DNA from: Burkholderiales bacterium
GTDB taxonomy: Bacteria; Pseudomonadota; Gammaproteobacteria; Burkholderiales; SG8-41
Reading direction: 5' to 3'
Length of the DNA: 64,000 nucleotides
Assembly: GCA_036262035.1 (NCBI GenBank)
Contig: DATAJS010000031.1
Coordinates: 1-64,000 of the forward strand
Shown piece by piece: positions 34,445 to 44,148 of this stretch. The notes beneath the pieces were generated by a model that was not told the origin of the DNA, searched no databases, and saw only the letters and a program-made list of their open reading frames with translations. A program made the position numbers and the translations under genes. Each line of letters begins with the position of its first letter. Position 1 is the first letter of the stretch.

Positions 34445-35622
34445 GCTCTTGCTTTTAAAAAGCCCGAAATTCGCCGAACCCCTTCCTCCAGCCGCTCGAT
34501 CGAGTTGGTGTACGCGAACCGCACGTGCTCGCTCGCGCGGTGGGTGCCGAAGTCGATCCCCGGCGTGATCGCGACGCCGGCGTTCTCCAGGAGGTCGAGC
34601 GCGAAGCGGTGGCTGTCGCTCGTCAGCGCCGAGCAGTTGGCGTAGACGTAGAACGCGCCCTGCGGCGTCTGCGGGATGACGAAGCCGAGCTTGCGCAGCG
34701 CGGGCACCAGATAGTCGCGGCGCGCACGGAACGCTTCGCGCCGCTCGTCGAGGATCGCCAGCGTCCCGGGCTCGAACGCGACAAGCGCGGCGTACTGCGC
34801 CGGCGCGGGCGCGGAAAGATAGGCGTTCTGCGCGAGCCGATCGATCTCCCTCACGTACGCTTCCGGCGCCACGATCCAGCCGAGGCGCCAGCCGGTCATG
34901 TTGAAATACTTCGAGAAGCTGTTGATGACGAACACCTCGTCGCTCGCCTCCAGCGCGCTGCGCGTCTCGCCGTCGTAGACGAGCCCGTGATAGATCTCGT
35001 CGACGAGCAGCGCGCCGTTCCCGCGGCGGGCGATCTGCGCCATGTCGCGGATGTCGTCGGGCGCGATCACCGTGCCGGTCGGGTTCGAAGGCGTGGCGAC
35101 GAGGGCCGCCGCGGTGCGCGAGCCCCAGTAGCGCTCGAGAAGTGCGGGCGTCATCTGGTAATTGCTGTCCGGACCGACAGGCACGTTCACCGGCTCGCCG
35201 TCGAACATGCGCACGAAGTGGCGGTTCGCGGGATAACCCGGGTCGGCGAGCAGCACCTGGGTATCCGGATCGACCAGCACGCCGAGCGCGAGCAGCAGCG
35301 CGGCGGACGAGCCCGACGTGACGATCACGCGTTCGGGCGGGACGTCGACGCCGTAGCGGCTGCGGTAGAAGCCGGCGATGCGCTCGCGAAGCTCGCGCAG
35401 CCCGAGCGCCGGCGTGTAATAGAGCGCACCTTGCTCCAGCGCGCGGATGCCCGCCTCGCAGATCGGCCGCGGCGTCGGGAAATCGGGCTCCCCGACTTCC
35501 ATGTGAACGATCGAACGCCCTTCGGCCTCCAGGGCCTTCGCGCGCGCGAGGATCTCCATCACGTGGAAAGGCTCGATGGCGCTCATGCGGCGGGCGAGCG
35601 GATGCGGCGGACGTGCAGACAT
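34441..35622 (-). CDS. Class I/II PLP-dependent aminotransferase
   Basis: A 393-residue fold-type I aminotransferase. ATPSNPTG (about 176-183), the Asp/Tyr pair in LLVDEIYHGL and the Schiff-base Lys238 in NSFSKYFNMTGWRLG are all present, and the C-terminal Arg in HVRFAYTNSIERL binds the substrate carboxylate. It belongs to the aspartate/alanine-type aminotransferases. The upstream Lrp-type regulator on the same strand suggests amino-acid-responsive control. The stop lies in repeat copy G. Confidence 0.9.
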   Translation of the reverse strand: MSARPPHPLARRMSAIEPFHVMEILARAKALEAEGRSIVHMEVGEPDFPTPRPICEAGIRALEQGALYYTPALGLRELRERIAGFYRSRYGVDVPPERVIVTSGSSAALLLALGVLVDPDTQVLLADPGYPANRHFVRMFDGEPVNVPVGPDSNYQMTPALLERYWGSRTAAALVATPSNPTGTVIAPDDIRDMAQIARRGNGALLVDEIYHGLVYDGETRSALEASDEVFVINSFSKYFNMTGWRLGWIVAPEAYVREIDRLAQNAYLSAPAPAQYAALVAFEPGTLAILDERREAFRARRDYLVPALRKLGFVIPQTPQGAFYVYANCSALTSDSHRFALDLLENAGVAITPGIDFGTHRASEHVRFAYTNSIERLEEGVRRISGFLKARA

Positions 35623-35659
35623 GCGGAAGGCTATACCACGAAAGGCCGGTCGACCCGCG

Positions 35660-36136
35660 TCACTTCCCGCGTTTCGACGGCAGCGGCAGCGCGGTCTTGT
35701 ACTTCACCTGCTTCAGCGCGAAGCTCGACTTGATGCTCGCGACGCCCGGTATCTTCGCGAGATAGTCGACGATGAAGCGCTCGAGCGACTGCACGTCGGG
35801 CACGATGACGCGGATGAGATAGTCCGCGTCGCCGGTCATCAGATAGCACTCCATCACCTCGTCGCGCGCAAGCACCGACGCTTCGAAGGTGTCGAGCGCA
35901 TTGCGCATCTGCTTCTCCAGGCTGACCTGGATGAAAACGCTCACGGTGAGTCCGAGCTTCAAGGGATCGAGGAGCGTCACGTAGCGGCCGATCACGCCGC
36001 TCTCCTCCAGCGCGCGCACTCTTGTGAGGCACGGCGACGGCGAGAGATTCACCGCCTTCGCCAGATCGACGTTCGAGATGCGCGCCTCGTCCTGCAGCCG
36101 CGAGAGGATTTTCCAGTCGGTGTTGTCGAGGTCCAT
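35660..36136 (-). CDS. Lrp/AsnC-family transcriptional regulator
   Basis: A 158-residue regulator. An N-terminal helix-turn-helix ([20 protein letters not shown], then [15 protein letters not shown]) precedes the RAM ligand domain with [19 protein letters not shown]. These proteins sense amino acids and form octamers. It is divergent from aceE (163 bases between starts) and is followed by the aminotransferase 37 bases downstream, so either may be a target. Ligand unknown. Confidence 0.92.
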   Translation of the reverse strand: MDLDNTDWKILSRLQDEARISNVDLAKAVNLSPSPCLTRVRALEESGVIGRYVTLLDPLKLGLTVSVFIQVSLEKQMRNALDTFEASVLARDEVMECYLMTGDADYLIRVIVPDVQSLERFIVDYLAKIPGVASIKSSFALKQVKYKTALPLPSKRGK

Positions 36137-36298
36137 TTCGGCATTTTATGCCGGGAACAAACCGATTGGCAGCACGTTTGCCCCGTGTGACCCGGTGCGC
36201 CGCCTCAAATCGGTGGCAACTGCCGTGCGCTCGCGGCTAACATCACGTCACCGTTCCATCCGCACCGCCCTATCCGTCACCGCTTCATCCGTCACCTT
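36137..36298. promoter_or_regulatory. Divergent lrp-type/aceE control region
   Basis: A 162-base spacer. Just before the aceE ATG the phrase ATCCGTCACC recurs with spacers (36271-36296) and ATCCGCACCG precedes it, a short imperfect direct repeat. No strong ribosome-binding site is seen before the ATG. The region could hold sites for the divergent Lrp-type regulator, which is inference. Confidence 0.4.
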
Positions 36299-38992
36299 AT
36301 GGACCTTACAGACCTCACCTCCTCCGCCTACTGGCGCGTGCTCCAGCAGGACAGCGACGCCGAAGAAACGCGTGAATGGCTGGAAGCTTTCGACACGCTG
36401 GTCGAGCGCGAAGGCCGCGAGCGCGCGACGTTCATCCTGCGGAAGCTGCTCGATCGCGCGCGAACGAAACGCGTGGCGCTGCCGCCGGTGCTGAACACGC
36501 CGTACTGCAACACCATCGGCCTCGCCGACCAGCCGCAGTATCCCGGCAACATGGAAGTCGAGCAGCGCATCGGCGCGATCGTGCGCTGGAACGCGCTCGC
36601 GATGGTGGTGCGCGCGAACCGCGACCATCCCGAGCTCGGCGGCCACATCGCGACGTACGCCTCGATCGCCGATCTCTTCGAAGTCGGCTTCAACCATTTC
36701 TTCCGCGGCGGGCAGGACGGCGATCTCGTGTACTTCCAGCCGCACGCGGCGCCGGGCGTTTACGCGCGGGCGTTCCTCGAAGGGCGGCTGACCGAAGAGC
36801 ATCTCGCCCACTACCGCCGCGAGACCGGTGGCAAGGGATTGCCTTCCTACTGCCATCCGTACCTCATGCGCGACTTCTGGCAGTTCCCGAACGCCTCGAT
36901 GGGCATCGGCCCGATCACCTCGATCTACCAGGCGCGCTTCATGCGCTACCTGGAGAACCGCGGGCTGCTCGCGACCGAAGGCCGCAAGGTCTGGGCGTTC
37001 GTCGGCGACGGCGAGATGGACGAGCCCGAATCGCTCGCGGGACTTTCCGCGGCGGCGCGCGAAGGCCTCGACAACCTCATCTTCGTCGTCAACTGCAACC
37101 TCCAGCGGCTCGACGGCCCGGTGCGCGGCAACGGCTCGATCATCCAGGAGCTCGAGGGGCTGTTCGCGGGCGCCGGCTGGAACGTGATCAAGCTCTTGTG
37201 GGGCTCGGACTGGGACCCGCTCTTCGCCCGCGACGAGGACAACGTGATCATCCGGCGCCTGCACGAGACCGTCGACGGCGAGTTCCAGAAATACGCCGCA
37301 ACCGACGGGCGCTTCAACCGCGAGCATTTCTTCAACAAGTATCCCGAGCTGCAGGCGCTGGTCTCGCACCTTTCCGACGAAGACATCGACCGCCTGCGCC
37401 GCGGCGGCCACGATCCCCTCAAGATCTACGCGGCCTATCACGCGGCGGTGAACCACAAGGGCCGTCCGACGGTGATCCTCGCCCAGACCAAGAAGGGTTA
37501 CGGCATGGGCCACTGGGGCCAGGGCCGGATGGGCGCGCACCAGGCGAAGAAGCTCGAGGACGACGCGCTCCTCGCGTTCCGCGACCGCTTCGCGCTGCCG
37601 CTTTCCGACGGCGACGTGCATCACCTGCGCTTCCACAAGCCGGCCGACGACAGCCCCGAGATGCGCTACCTGCACGCGCATCGCGAGAACCTCCAGGGCT
37701 ACGTGCCGGCGCGCGTGCACGACGCGCCGGCGCTGCCGGTGCCCGCGCTCGAGGCGTTCTCGCGCATCCTCGAAGGCTCGAACGAGCGCGAGGAATCGAC
37801 GACGATGACGTTCGTCAAGATTCTTTCTCAGCTCCTCAGGGACCCGGCGATCGGCAAGCGCATCGTGCCCATCGTCGCCGACGAAGCGCGCACGTTCGGC
37901 ATGCAGTCGCTCTTCCGGCAGGTCGCGATCTACGCGTCGCTCGGCCAGCTCTACACGCCGGAGGACAGCGACGAGCTCCTCTACTACAAGGAAGCGAAGG
38001 ACGGACAGATCCTCGAGGAAGGCATCAACGAAGCGGCCGCGATGTCGTCGTGGATCGCCGCCGCGACGTCGTACTCGGCGCACGGCATGCCGATGCTGCC
38101 GTTCTACATCTTCTATTCGATGTTCGGCTTCCAGCGCGTGGGCGATTTCGTGTGGGCCGCGGCCGACTCGCGCGCTCGAGGCTTTCTCATCGGCGCGACC
38201 GCCGGGCGCACGACGCTGTCGGGCGAAGGCCTGCAGCACGAGGACGGCTCCAGCCATCTCGCCGCCGCGGCAGTCCCCAACTGCCGCGCCTACGATCCGT
38301 GTTACGGCTACGAGCTCGCGACGATCGTGCAGGACGGCACGCGCCGGATGCTCGACGCGCGCGAGGACGTTTTCTATTACATCACCGTGATGAACGAGAA
38401 TTACGCGCAGGGGGCGATGCCCGAAGGCGCGGCCGAGGGGATATTGCGCGGGATGTATTTGCTCCGAGAGGCGAGAGGAAAGAGGAGAGAGGAGACAGGG
38501 GCGGTGCAGCTGCTCGGTGCGGGCACGATCCTGAGAGAGGTCATCGCCGCCGCCGAGATACTCGAATCGGAATACGACGTCGCGGCGAACGTCTGGAGCG
38601 TGACGAGCTTCACCGAGCTGCGGCGCGACGGCATGGACGTCGAGCGCTGGAACACGCTGCACGCCGACGCGAAGCCGCGCGTGAGCTACGTCGAGCAGTG
38701 CCTGTCGCCGACGAAGGGGCCGGTCGTCGCGGCGAGCGATTATGTGCGCGCGGTGCCCGACCTCGTCCGCACGTGGGTGCCGCGCCGCTATGTCGCGCTC
38801 GGCACCGACGGTTTCGGCCGCAGCGACACGCGCGAAGCGCTGCGGCGCTTCTTCGAAGTCGATCGCGGCGCGATCGTGGTGTCGGCGCTCAAGGCGCTCG
38901 CGGACGAGGAGCGCATCGCGCCTTCGGTCGTGGTGGACGCCGTGAAGCGCTTCGGGCTCGAGCCGGAGAGCCCCAACCCCTGGGACGCGTAA
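36299..38992 (+). CDS. aceE: Pyruvate dehydrogenase E1 component, homodimeric type
   Basis: An 897-residue thiamine-diphosphate enzyme that decarboxylates pyruvate and acetylates lipoyl E2. The TPP motif runs GDGEMDEPES to VVNCNLQ (about residues 239-268). The N-terminal PPVLNTPYCNTIGLADQPQY and the later YYITVMNENYAQGAMPEGA are hallmarks of AceE. Length matches E. coli AceE (about 890). The gene is not followed by aceF or lpd, the usual neighbours. Residues around 722-735 are encoded by a purine-rich tract (38463-38503) that does not disturb the frame. Confidence 0.95.
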   Translation: MDLTDLTSSAYWRVLQQDSDAEETREWLEAFDTLVEREGRERATFILRKLLDRARTKRVALPPVLNTPYCNTIGLADQPQYPGNMEVEQRIGAIVRWNALAMVVRANRDHPELGGHIATYASIADLFEVGFNHFFRGGQDGDLVYFQPHAAPGVYARAFLEGRLTEEHLAHYRRETGGKGLPSYCHPYLMRDFWQFPNASMGIGPITSIYQARFMRYLENRGLLATEGRKVWAFVGDGEMDEPESLAGLSAAAREGLDNLIFVVNCNLQRLDGPVRGNGSIIQELEGLFAGAGWNVIKLLWGSDWDPLFARDEDNVIIRRLHETVDGEFQKYAATDGRFNREHFFNKYPELQALVSHLSDEDIDRLRRGGHDPLKIYAAYHAAVNHKGRPTVILAQTKKGYGMGHWGQGRMGAHQAKKLEDDALLAFRDRFALPLSDGDVHHLRFHKPADDSPEMRYLHAHRENLQGYVPARVHDAPALPVPALEAFSRILEGSNEREESTTMTFVKILSQLLRDPAIGKRIVPIVADEARTFGMQSLFRQVAIYASLGQLYTPEDSDELLYYKEAKDGQILEEGINEAAAMSSWIAAATSYSAHGMPMLPFYIFYSMFGFQRVGDFVWAAADSRARGFLIGATAGRTTLSGEGLQHEDGSSHLAAAAVPNCRAYDPCYGYELATIVQDGTRRMLDAREDVFYYITVMNENYAQGAMPEGAAEGILRGMYLLREARGKRREETGAVQLLGAGTILREVIAAAEILESEYDVAANVWSVTSFTELRRDGMDVERWNTLHADAKPRVSYVEQCLSPTKGPVVAASDYVRAVPDLVRTWVPRRYVALGTDGFGRSDTREALRRFFEVDRGAIVVSALKALADEERIAPSVVVDAVKRFGLEPESPNPWDA

Positions 38993-39008
38993 CCAAGCGG
39001 AGGGCGTC

Positions 39009-39772
39009 GTGCTGAAACAGGTGAACGCCGGGGTGCTCAGCGTCGCTTATCACGACGACGGCGCGCAGGACGGGGCACCCGTCGTCCTGCTGCACGGCTT
39101 TCCGTACGACGTGCACGCCTACCACGACGTCACGCCGCGCCTCGTTGCGGCCGGCTGCCGCGTCATCACGCCGTATCTGCGCGGTTATGGGCCCACGCGC
39201 TTTCTGTCGCCGGAAACTCCGCGCTCGGGCCAGCAGGCGGTGCTGGGCAACGATCTCCACGCGCTCCTCGATGCGTTACGTATCCCGCGTGCCGTGGTGG
39301 CGGGCTACGACTGGGGCGGCCGCGCGGCGTGCATCGTCTCGGCGCTGTGGCCGGAGCGTGTCATCGGGCTCGTCTCGGGCGCGGGCTACAACATCCAGCA
39401 CATTCCGAGCGGCAATTCGACGAAGCCGCGTACGCGCGCACCGCGGCTGCGTTCGACAACCCCGATTTCGTCGACGTCGTCATCCACTCCTATCGCCATC
39501 GTTACGCGCTCGTCCCCGGCGATCCCGCGGTCGAAGCGATCGAGCAGCGGCTCGCGCAGCGCCCGCCCATCACGGTGCCCACCATCGTGATGCACGGCTC
39601 GGACAACGGCGTGCACCCGGCCGATGCAGCCGATCACGATCGCGCCTTCTTCACCGGGCCGTACGAGCGCCGCGTCGTGCCTCATGTCGGCCACAACCTG
39701 CCGCAGGAGATCCCGGCAGAGTTCGCCGCGACGGTGCTGTCCCTCGTGGAACGGGCGCACGCTCGCGCGTGA
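39009..39772 (+). pseudogene. Alpha/beta hydrolase, decayed by internal deletion and frameshift
   Basis: The first frame (GTG 39009) reads VVLLHGFPYDVHAYHDVTPR, LRGYGPTRFL and the nucleophile elbow AGYDWGGRAA (nucleophile Asp). It runs to GAGYNIQHIPSG at about 39415 and then becomes nonsense. A second frame resumes at about 39418 with FDEAAYARTAAAFDNPDFVD and HSYRHRYALVPGDPA, and ends with VPTIVMHGSDNGVHPADAAD and the catalytic His in VVPHVGHNLPQEIPAEF, stop 39772. In intact relatives I recall about 40-50 residues between these blocks (a WYQYYFHTERG region), missing here. The evidence is therefore for a deletion plus frame change rather than a simple base-call error. Confidence 0.8.
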
Positions 39773-39805
39773 TACAGTAGGACGCATCCACAGGAGGAGA
39801 CCGGG

Positions 39806-40642
39806 ATGGCCGTCACGTTCAACGAGGACGACGTCGAACGCGAGCCGCTCGCCGACGGCGCCGCGCGCCGCAGGCTGCTGACCGAAGCGCGCGTGGCCGG
39901 CACCAAGATCCTGCTCGACCGCGTCGATCTCGCGCCGGGCGCCTCGCTCGCGATCGGCGTCGCGTCCACCGACCTCGCGTGGCTCCAGATCCTCGACGGC
40001 GGCGCGTCGCTCAACGCGGACGACCGCACCATCGCGCTCGGCGCATCGCACATCGTCTTTCTGCCGCCGGGCGCTCGCGCTTCGCTGACGGCGACCGCGG
40101 AAACCGCGCTGCTCTATGCGCAGGTTCCTCACGCCGGCCGCTTCGACCGCGACTTCGATCCCGCCGCGCTCTCGTTGCGCGTCGTCGACTGGAAGCGCGA
40201 GCCGGTGCTCGATTCGCAGTACGACGCGAGGAAGCGTGTCTACGTCGTCACGCCGAAGCTCTTCGGCACGCGCGCGGTCAAGGGCGAGATCATCCTCTAT
40301 CCGCCGGACACCGAAGGCGCGAACCATCACCACGAAGGCGCGGAGCACTTCATGTACGTGCTCCGGGGGAGCGGCACGGCGTACGCGAACGAGTCGCCGA
40401 TTCCGGTGCGCAAGGGCGACCTCATCTATTACGGCGACCGCGAGCGGCACTACCTGCACAGCGAAGGCGCCGAGGAGATGGCCTTCGTCGAGTTCTTCGT
40501 GCCCGGCGAATACAAGACGGTGTGGGCCGAAGGCGCGCCGGTGTGCACCTGGAACCCGACGGGTCGCGACCTCGAAGGCCGCACGCCGGCGAGACAGATC
40601 AGGGGACACAGCTCGGCGGCCGCGGTGCCGGCCGACGTTTAA
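39806..40642 (+). CDS. Bicupin protein
   Basis: A 278-residue protein with two cupin barrels. The C-terminal one has the full motif NHHHEGAEHFMYVLRGSGTA with further ligands in RKGDLIYYGDRERHYLHSEG; the N-terminal one is degenerate. Such proteins include (S)-ureidoglycine aminohydrolase-like and dioxygenase-like enzymes, and the substrate is not evident. A strong ribosome-binding site (AGGAGGAG) precedes the ATG. It is followed on the same strand by VOC and nitrilase-type genes. Confidence 0.8.
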   Translation: MAVTFNEDDVEREPLADGAARRRLLTEARVAGTKILLDRVDLAPGASLAIGVASTDLAWLQILDGGASLNADDRTIALGASHIVFLPPGARASLTATAETALLYAQVPHAGRFDRDFDPAALSLRVVDWKREPVLDSQYDARKRVYVVTPKLFGTRAVKGEIILYPPDTEGANHHHEGAEHFMYVLRGSGTAYANESPIPVRKGDLIYYGDRERHYLHSEGAEEMAFVEFFVPGEYKTVWAEGAPVCTWNPTGRDLEGRTPARQIRGHSSAAAVPADV

Positions 40643-40674
40643 AAACCGGGGTCTGACCCGATCAAGGAGCCGCC

Positions 40675-41118
40675 ATGAAACACTACCGAGGCATGCTGCA
40701 CTTCAACATCCGCTGCACCAGCGCCGATCTGCCCAAGATCGAGAAGTTCTACGGCGAGGTGATGGGACTCAGGAACGGCTACCGCCCCAACTTCGGCAAC
40801 GCAGGCCTGTGGCTGTATGCCGGGGACGAGCCGATCCTGCACGTCGGCGCGCGCGCGCCGGAAGGTTTCCTGTCCGACAAGCACAACGCGAGCTTCGATC
40901 ACATGGCGTTTCGCATGACCGGGGCCGCCGAATTCCGCGACCACGTGCGCAAGCTCGGCGTCCCGTTCGAAGAGCAGAACGTGCCCGAAGCCGGCTACCA
41001 GATCTTCCTCAAGGATCCGGTCGGCACGGTGCTCGAATTCAACTTCCCGAATTCGGAAGCGCCGGACGATATCGCCAAAGGCACCATGGCGCCGCGCACC
41101 AACGCCCCGGTCGCGTGA
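40675..41118 (+). CDS. VOC-family (glyoxalase/dioxygenase fold) protein
   Basis: A 147-residue single-domain vicinal-oxygen-chelate protein. The N-terminal His in YRGMLHFNIRCTSAD, His in the second half FDHMAFRMTG, and Glu in PVGTVLEFNFPN are in positions of metal ligands. It may be a lyase, isomerase or dioxygenase. The stop overlaps the GTG of the following nitrilase-type gene (GTGA), showing translational coupling. Confidence 0.85.
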   Translation: MKHYRGMLHFNIRCTSADLPKIEKFYGEVMGLRNGYRPNFGNAGLWLYAGDEPILHVGARAPEGFLSDKHNASFDHMAFRMTGAAEFRDHVRKLGVPFEEQNVPEAGYQIFLKDPVGTVLEFNFPNSEAPDDIAKGTMAPRTNAPVA

Positions 41119-41939
41119 CGACGTTCAAGGCCGCCCTCCTGCAGATGCAGACGGGCAACGATATCGAAGCGAACCTCGATGCCGTGAAGAGCATGGCCCG
41201 CGAAGCCGCCGCCGGCGGCGCGCGCTTCGTCATGCTGCCGGAGTACGCGCTGATGATGGACGGCAGCGGGCGCAACATGCGCGACAACGCGCTGCCCGCC
41301 GACGGCGGCCCGGTACTCCTGCAACTGCGGGCGCTCGCCCGGGAGCTGAAGGTCTGGCTGCTCGTCGGCTCGCTCACGCTCAAGACCGACGACGGCCGCA
41401 TGACCAACCGCTCGCTGCTCCTGTCCGACTCGGGCGAGCTCGTGGCGTCGTACGACAAGATCCACATGTTCGACGCGACGTTGCCCGACGGCAAGGTGAT
41501 CAGGGAGTCGTCGGCGTACTGCCCCGGCGACCGCGCGGTGGTGGCGGACACGCCGTGGGGCAAGCTGGGACTCACGGTGTGCTACGACCTGCGCTTTCCG
41601 CAGCTCTACCGCGCGCTCGCGCAGGCCGGCGCGCGTTATCTCACGGTGCCCTCGTCGTTCCAGCGCGCCACCGGCAAGGACCACTGGCACCCGCTGCTCC
41701 AGGCGCGCGCGATCGAGAACGCGTGCTTCGTCTTCGCGCCCGCGATGTGCGGCGAGCACCCGGGCAACCGCTCGACGTACGGGCACAGTCTCGTGGTCGA
41801 TCCGTGGGGAAAGATTCTCGCCGACGGTGGAGAATCTCCCGGCATCGTGTACGCCGACATCGATCCGGCACGAGTGGACAAGGTGCGCGGGATGCTGCCG
41901 TGTCTTACTCACGACGTCGCCTTTCAGGCGCCGTCGTGA
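41115..41939 (+). CDS. Carbon-nitrogen hydrolase, NIT1-like (deaminated glutathione amidase type)
   Basis: A 274-residue nitrilase-superfamily enzyme. The catalytic triad is Glu43 (LPEYALM), Lys115 (YDKIHMFD) and Cys156 (LTVCYDLRFPQLYR). KIHMFD and VCYDLRFP are typical of the NIT1/NitFhit branch, which removes ammonia from deaminated glutathione, a metabolite-repair role. The GTG start overlaps the VOC stop. It is not likely to be a true nitrilase despite the nitrile hydratase operon 3 kb away. Confidence 0.85.
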   Translation: MTTFKAALLQMQTGNDIEANLDAVKSMAREAAAGGARFVMLPEYALMMDGSGRNMRDNALPADGGPVLLQLRALARELKVWLLVGSLTLKTDDGRMTNRSLLLSDSGELVASYDKIHMFDATLPDGKVIRESSAYCPGDRAVVADTPWGKLGLTVCYDLRFPQLYRALAQAGARYLTVPSSFQRATGKDHWHPLLQARAIENACFVFAPAMCGEHPGNRSTYGHSLVVDPWGKILADGGESPGIVYADIDPARVDKVRGMLPCLTHDVAFQAPS

Positions 41940-41991
41940 ACTGCGCGAACGGGTCGGCAGGCACAGCGCTTGCCAAACCGACGGCGACCCC

Positions 41992-44148
41992 ATGGATTCG
42001 AATAGAACAGACGCTGCCGCCGCCGGCCTTCTCGTCCCCGGCCGCAACTGCTGGCGCATCGACCGCGCGAAGCGGCTCGGTTTCCTCATCGACGGCGCGA
42101 ATTACTTCAGCGCGCTGCGCGCCTCGATCGCGCGCGCCACGCGCAGCGTGTTCATCGTCGGCTGGGACATCGACAGCCGCATACGCCTCGTGCCCGACGG
42201 CGCGAACGACGGCTTTCCCGAAGAGCTCGGCGACTTCCTGAACGAGGTGGTGAAGCGCAACCGCGGTTTGCGCATGTACGTGCTGTCGTGGGACTTCGCG
42301 ATGGTGTTCGCGATGGACCGCGAGTGGATGCCGATCTACAAGCTCGACTGGCGCACCCACCGCAGGCTCTCGTTCAGGCTCGACGACAAGCACCCGACCG
42401 GCGCTTCGCACCACCAGAAGATCGTCGTTGTGGACGACGCGGTCGCTTTCGTCGGGGGCCTCGACCTCACGCACTGCCGCTGGGACACCTCCGAGCACGG
42501 CTGCGAGAACGCGCATCGCTGCGATCCGGACGGCAAGCCGTACCGGCCGTATCACGACGTGCAGGCCATCGTCGACGGCGGCCCGGCGCAGGCGCTGGGC
42601 GAGCTCGCGCGCGACCGCTGGCAGCGCGCGACCGGGCGCAATCCGCGATCGCTCGACGACAAACCCGACAACGATCCGTGGCCGCCGGGGCTCGAGCCCG
42701 ACCTGACCGACGTCGACGTCGCGGTCGCACGCACCGATCCGGGCTTCGTCACGGGCAAGCCCATCGAGGAGATCCGCCACCTCTACGTCGATTCGGTCGG
42801 CGCGGCGCAGCGCTCGATGTACCTCGAGAACCAGTATTTCAGCTCGAGCGTCGTCGGTGCCGCGCTCGCCGCGCGCGTCAAGTCGCCCGACTCGCCCGAC
42901 ATCCTCGTCGTGTCGCGCCGCACCGAGGAAGGCTGGCTCGAGGAGCGCACGATGGGCGTGCTGCGCTCGCGGCTGCACAAGCAGCTCCAGGCCGCGGACG
43001 CGGGCGGGCACTACGGCCTCTACTACCCGTACGTGCCCAACCTCCAGCTTCCCAACGTGCTCAACGTGCACAGCAAGGTGCTGATCGTCGACGACGAGCT
43101 CGCCAGCGTGGGCTCGGCGAACTTCAGCAACCGCTCGATGGGTTTCGACACCGAGTGCAACATCGCGATCGAGGCGAAGGGCGACGAGCGCGTGCGCAAG
43201 GCGATCGCGGGCTTGCGCAACCGCCTGCTCGGCGAGCACCTCGGCGTCGAGCCCGCGGCCGTGGCCGCGGAAACCGCGCGCCAGGACGGCAGTCTGATCC
43301 GAACGGTACGAGCGCTGCATCGCCCCGGGGAGCGGACGCTGGAGCCGATCAACCCGGAAGTGCCGGACGACATCGACGCGCTCGTGCCCGCCAGTGCGGT
43401 CGTCGATCCGGAGCGCCCCATGGAGCCCGACGAGCTCGTAAAGGATTTCGTGCCCGCGACCGAGCGCAAACCGGTCGCCGGCCGCGTGCGCCGTGTCGCG
43501 CTCGCGCTCATCATGCTCGCCGCCCTCGCCGCGCTGTGGCGCTGGACGCCGCTGCGCGAGCTCGTCTCGCTGCGGGCGCTCATCCTGATCGCGCGCAGCC
43601 TCGACGCGTCGCCGGTCGCGCCGCTGGCGGTGCTCGCCGCCTATGTCGTCGCCGGCGTGCTGGTGATCCCGGTGACGGTGCTCATCATCGCGACCGGCGT
43701 CGTCTTCGGGCCGCTGCTCGGCGGCTTCTACGCGCTCGCCGGCGCGCTGCTCTCGGCGGCAGTGACGTACTGGATAGGCCGCAAGCTCGGACGCAACACC
43801 GTGCGCCATCTCGCCGGGCGCAGGCTCAATCGCATCACGCGCAGGCTCGCGCGCAAGGGCGCGCTCGCGATCGCCCTCCTGCGCCTGCTGCCCGTGGCGC
43901 CGTATTCGATCGTCAACGCGGTGGTCGGCGCCTCGCACATACGGCTGCGCGACTTCCTCCTCGGCACCGCGTTCGGCATGGCGCCGGGCATCGCGGTGAC
44001 GGTGATCTTCGTCGATCGCGTCAGTGCCGCGGTGACCGATCCCGGGCTCGTGACGTACGCCGGCGCGATCGGCATGGCCGCGGTGGTCGCTGCGGCCGCG
44101 TACTACGTCCACCACCGTTTCGCGGCGCCGCCGCCCGGCAAGGCATGA
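41992..44148 (+). CDS. Phospholipase D-like protein fused to a TVP38/DedA-family membrane domain
   Basis: A 718-residue fusion. The N-terminal two-thirds has two HKD catalytic motifs: HQKIVVVDD from His141 and HSKVLIVDDELASVGSANFS from His360. The C-terminal third (from about residue 500) is a multi-helix SNARE-associated (TVP38/VTT) domain containing GPLLGGFYALAGALLSAAVT and LRLLPVAPYSIVNAVVGAS. The enzyme part cleaves or transfers phosphodiester lipids such as cardiolipin or phosphatidylglycerol. The membrane part may flip or pass phospholipid. The stop overlaps the start of an EEP-family gene (ATGA), a recurrent pairing for this type of fusion. Confidence 0.88.
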   Translation: MDSNRTDAAAAGLLVPGRNCWRIDRAKRLGFLIDGANYFSALRASIARATRSVFIVGWDIDSRIRLVPDGANDGFPEELGDFLNEVVKRNRGLRMYVLSWDFAMVFAMDREWMPIYKLDWRTHRRLSFRLDDKHPTGASHHQKIVVVDDAVAFVGGLDLTHCRWDTSEHGCENAHRCDPDGKPYRPYHDVQAIVDGGPAQALGELARDRWQRATGRNPRSLDDKPDNDPWPPGLEPDLTDVDVAVARTDPGFVTGKPIEEIRHLYVDSVGAAQRSMYLENQYFSSSVVGAALAARVKSPDSPDILVVSRRTEEGWLEERTMGVLRSRLHKQLQAADAGGHYGLYYPYVPNLQLPNVLNVHSKVLIVDDELASVGSANFSNRSMGFDTECNIAIEAKGDERVRKAIAGLRNRLLGEHLGVEPAAVAAETARQDGSLIRTVRALHRPGERTLEPINPEVPDDIDALVPASAVVDPERPMEPDELVKDFVPATERKPVAGRVRRVALALIMLAALAALWRWTPLRELVSLRALILIARSLDASPVAPLAVLAAYVVAGVLVIPVTVLIIATGVVFGPLLGGFYALAGALLSAAVTYWIGRKLGRNTVRHLAGRRLNRITRRLARKGALAIALLRLLPVAPYSIVNAVVGASHIRLRDFLLGTAFGMAPGIAVTVIFVDRVSAAVTDPGLVTYAGAIGMAAVVAAAAYYVHHRFAAPPPGKA

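Noticed and set aside
38463-38503. A purine-rich GAGAGG tract in aceE as a possible inserted repeat
   Set aside because: The encoded residues fall in a normally variable stretch of AceE, the length fits homologues as I recall them, and no second copy was seen in the window.
36248-38662. An 804-codon open frame opposite aceE
   Set aside because: The sense strand is a textbook AceE. The antisense product shows no family pattern and only codon-bias composition.
41115-41939. Nitrilase partnering the nitrile hydratase operon
   Set aside because: The motifs (KIHMFD, VCYDLRFP) belong to the NIT1-like amidase branch, and the gene is coupled to the VOC gene and lies on the opposite strand from the nitrile hydratase genes.
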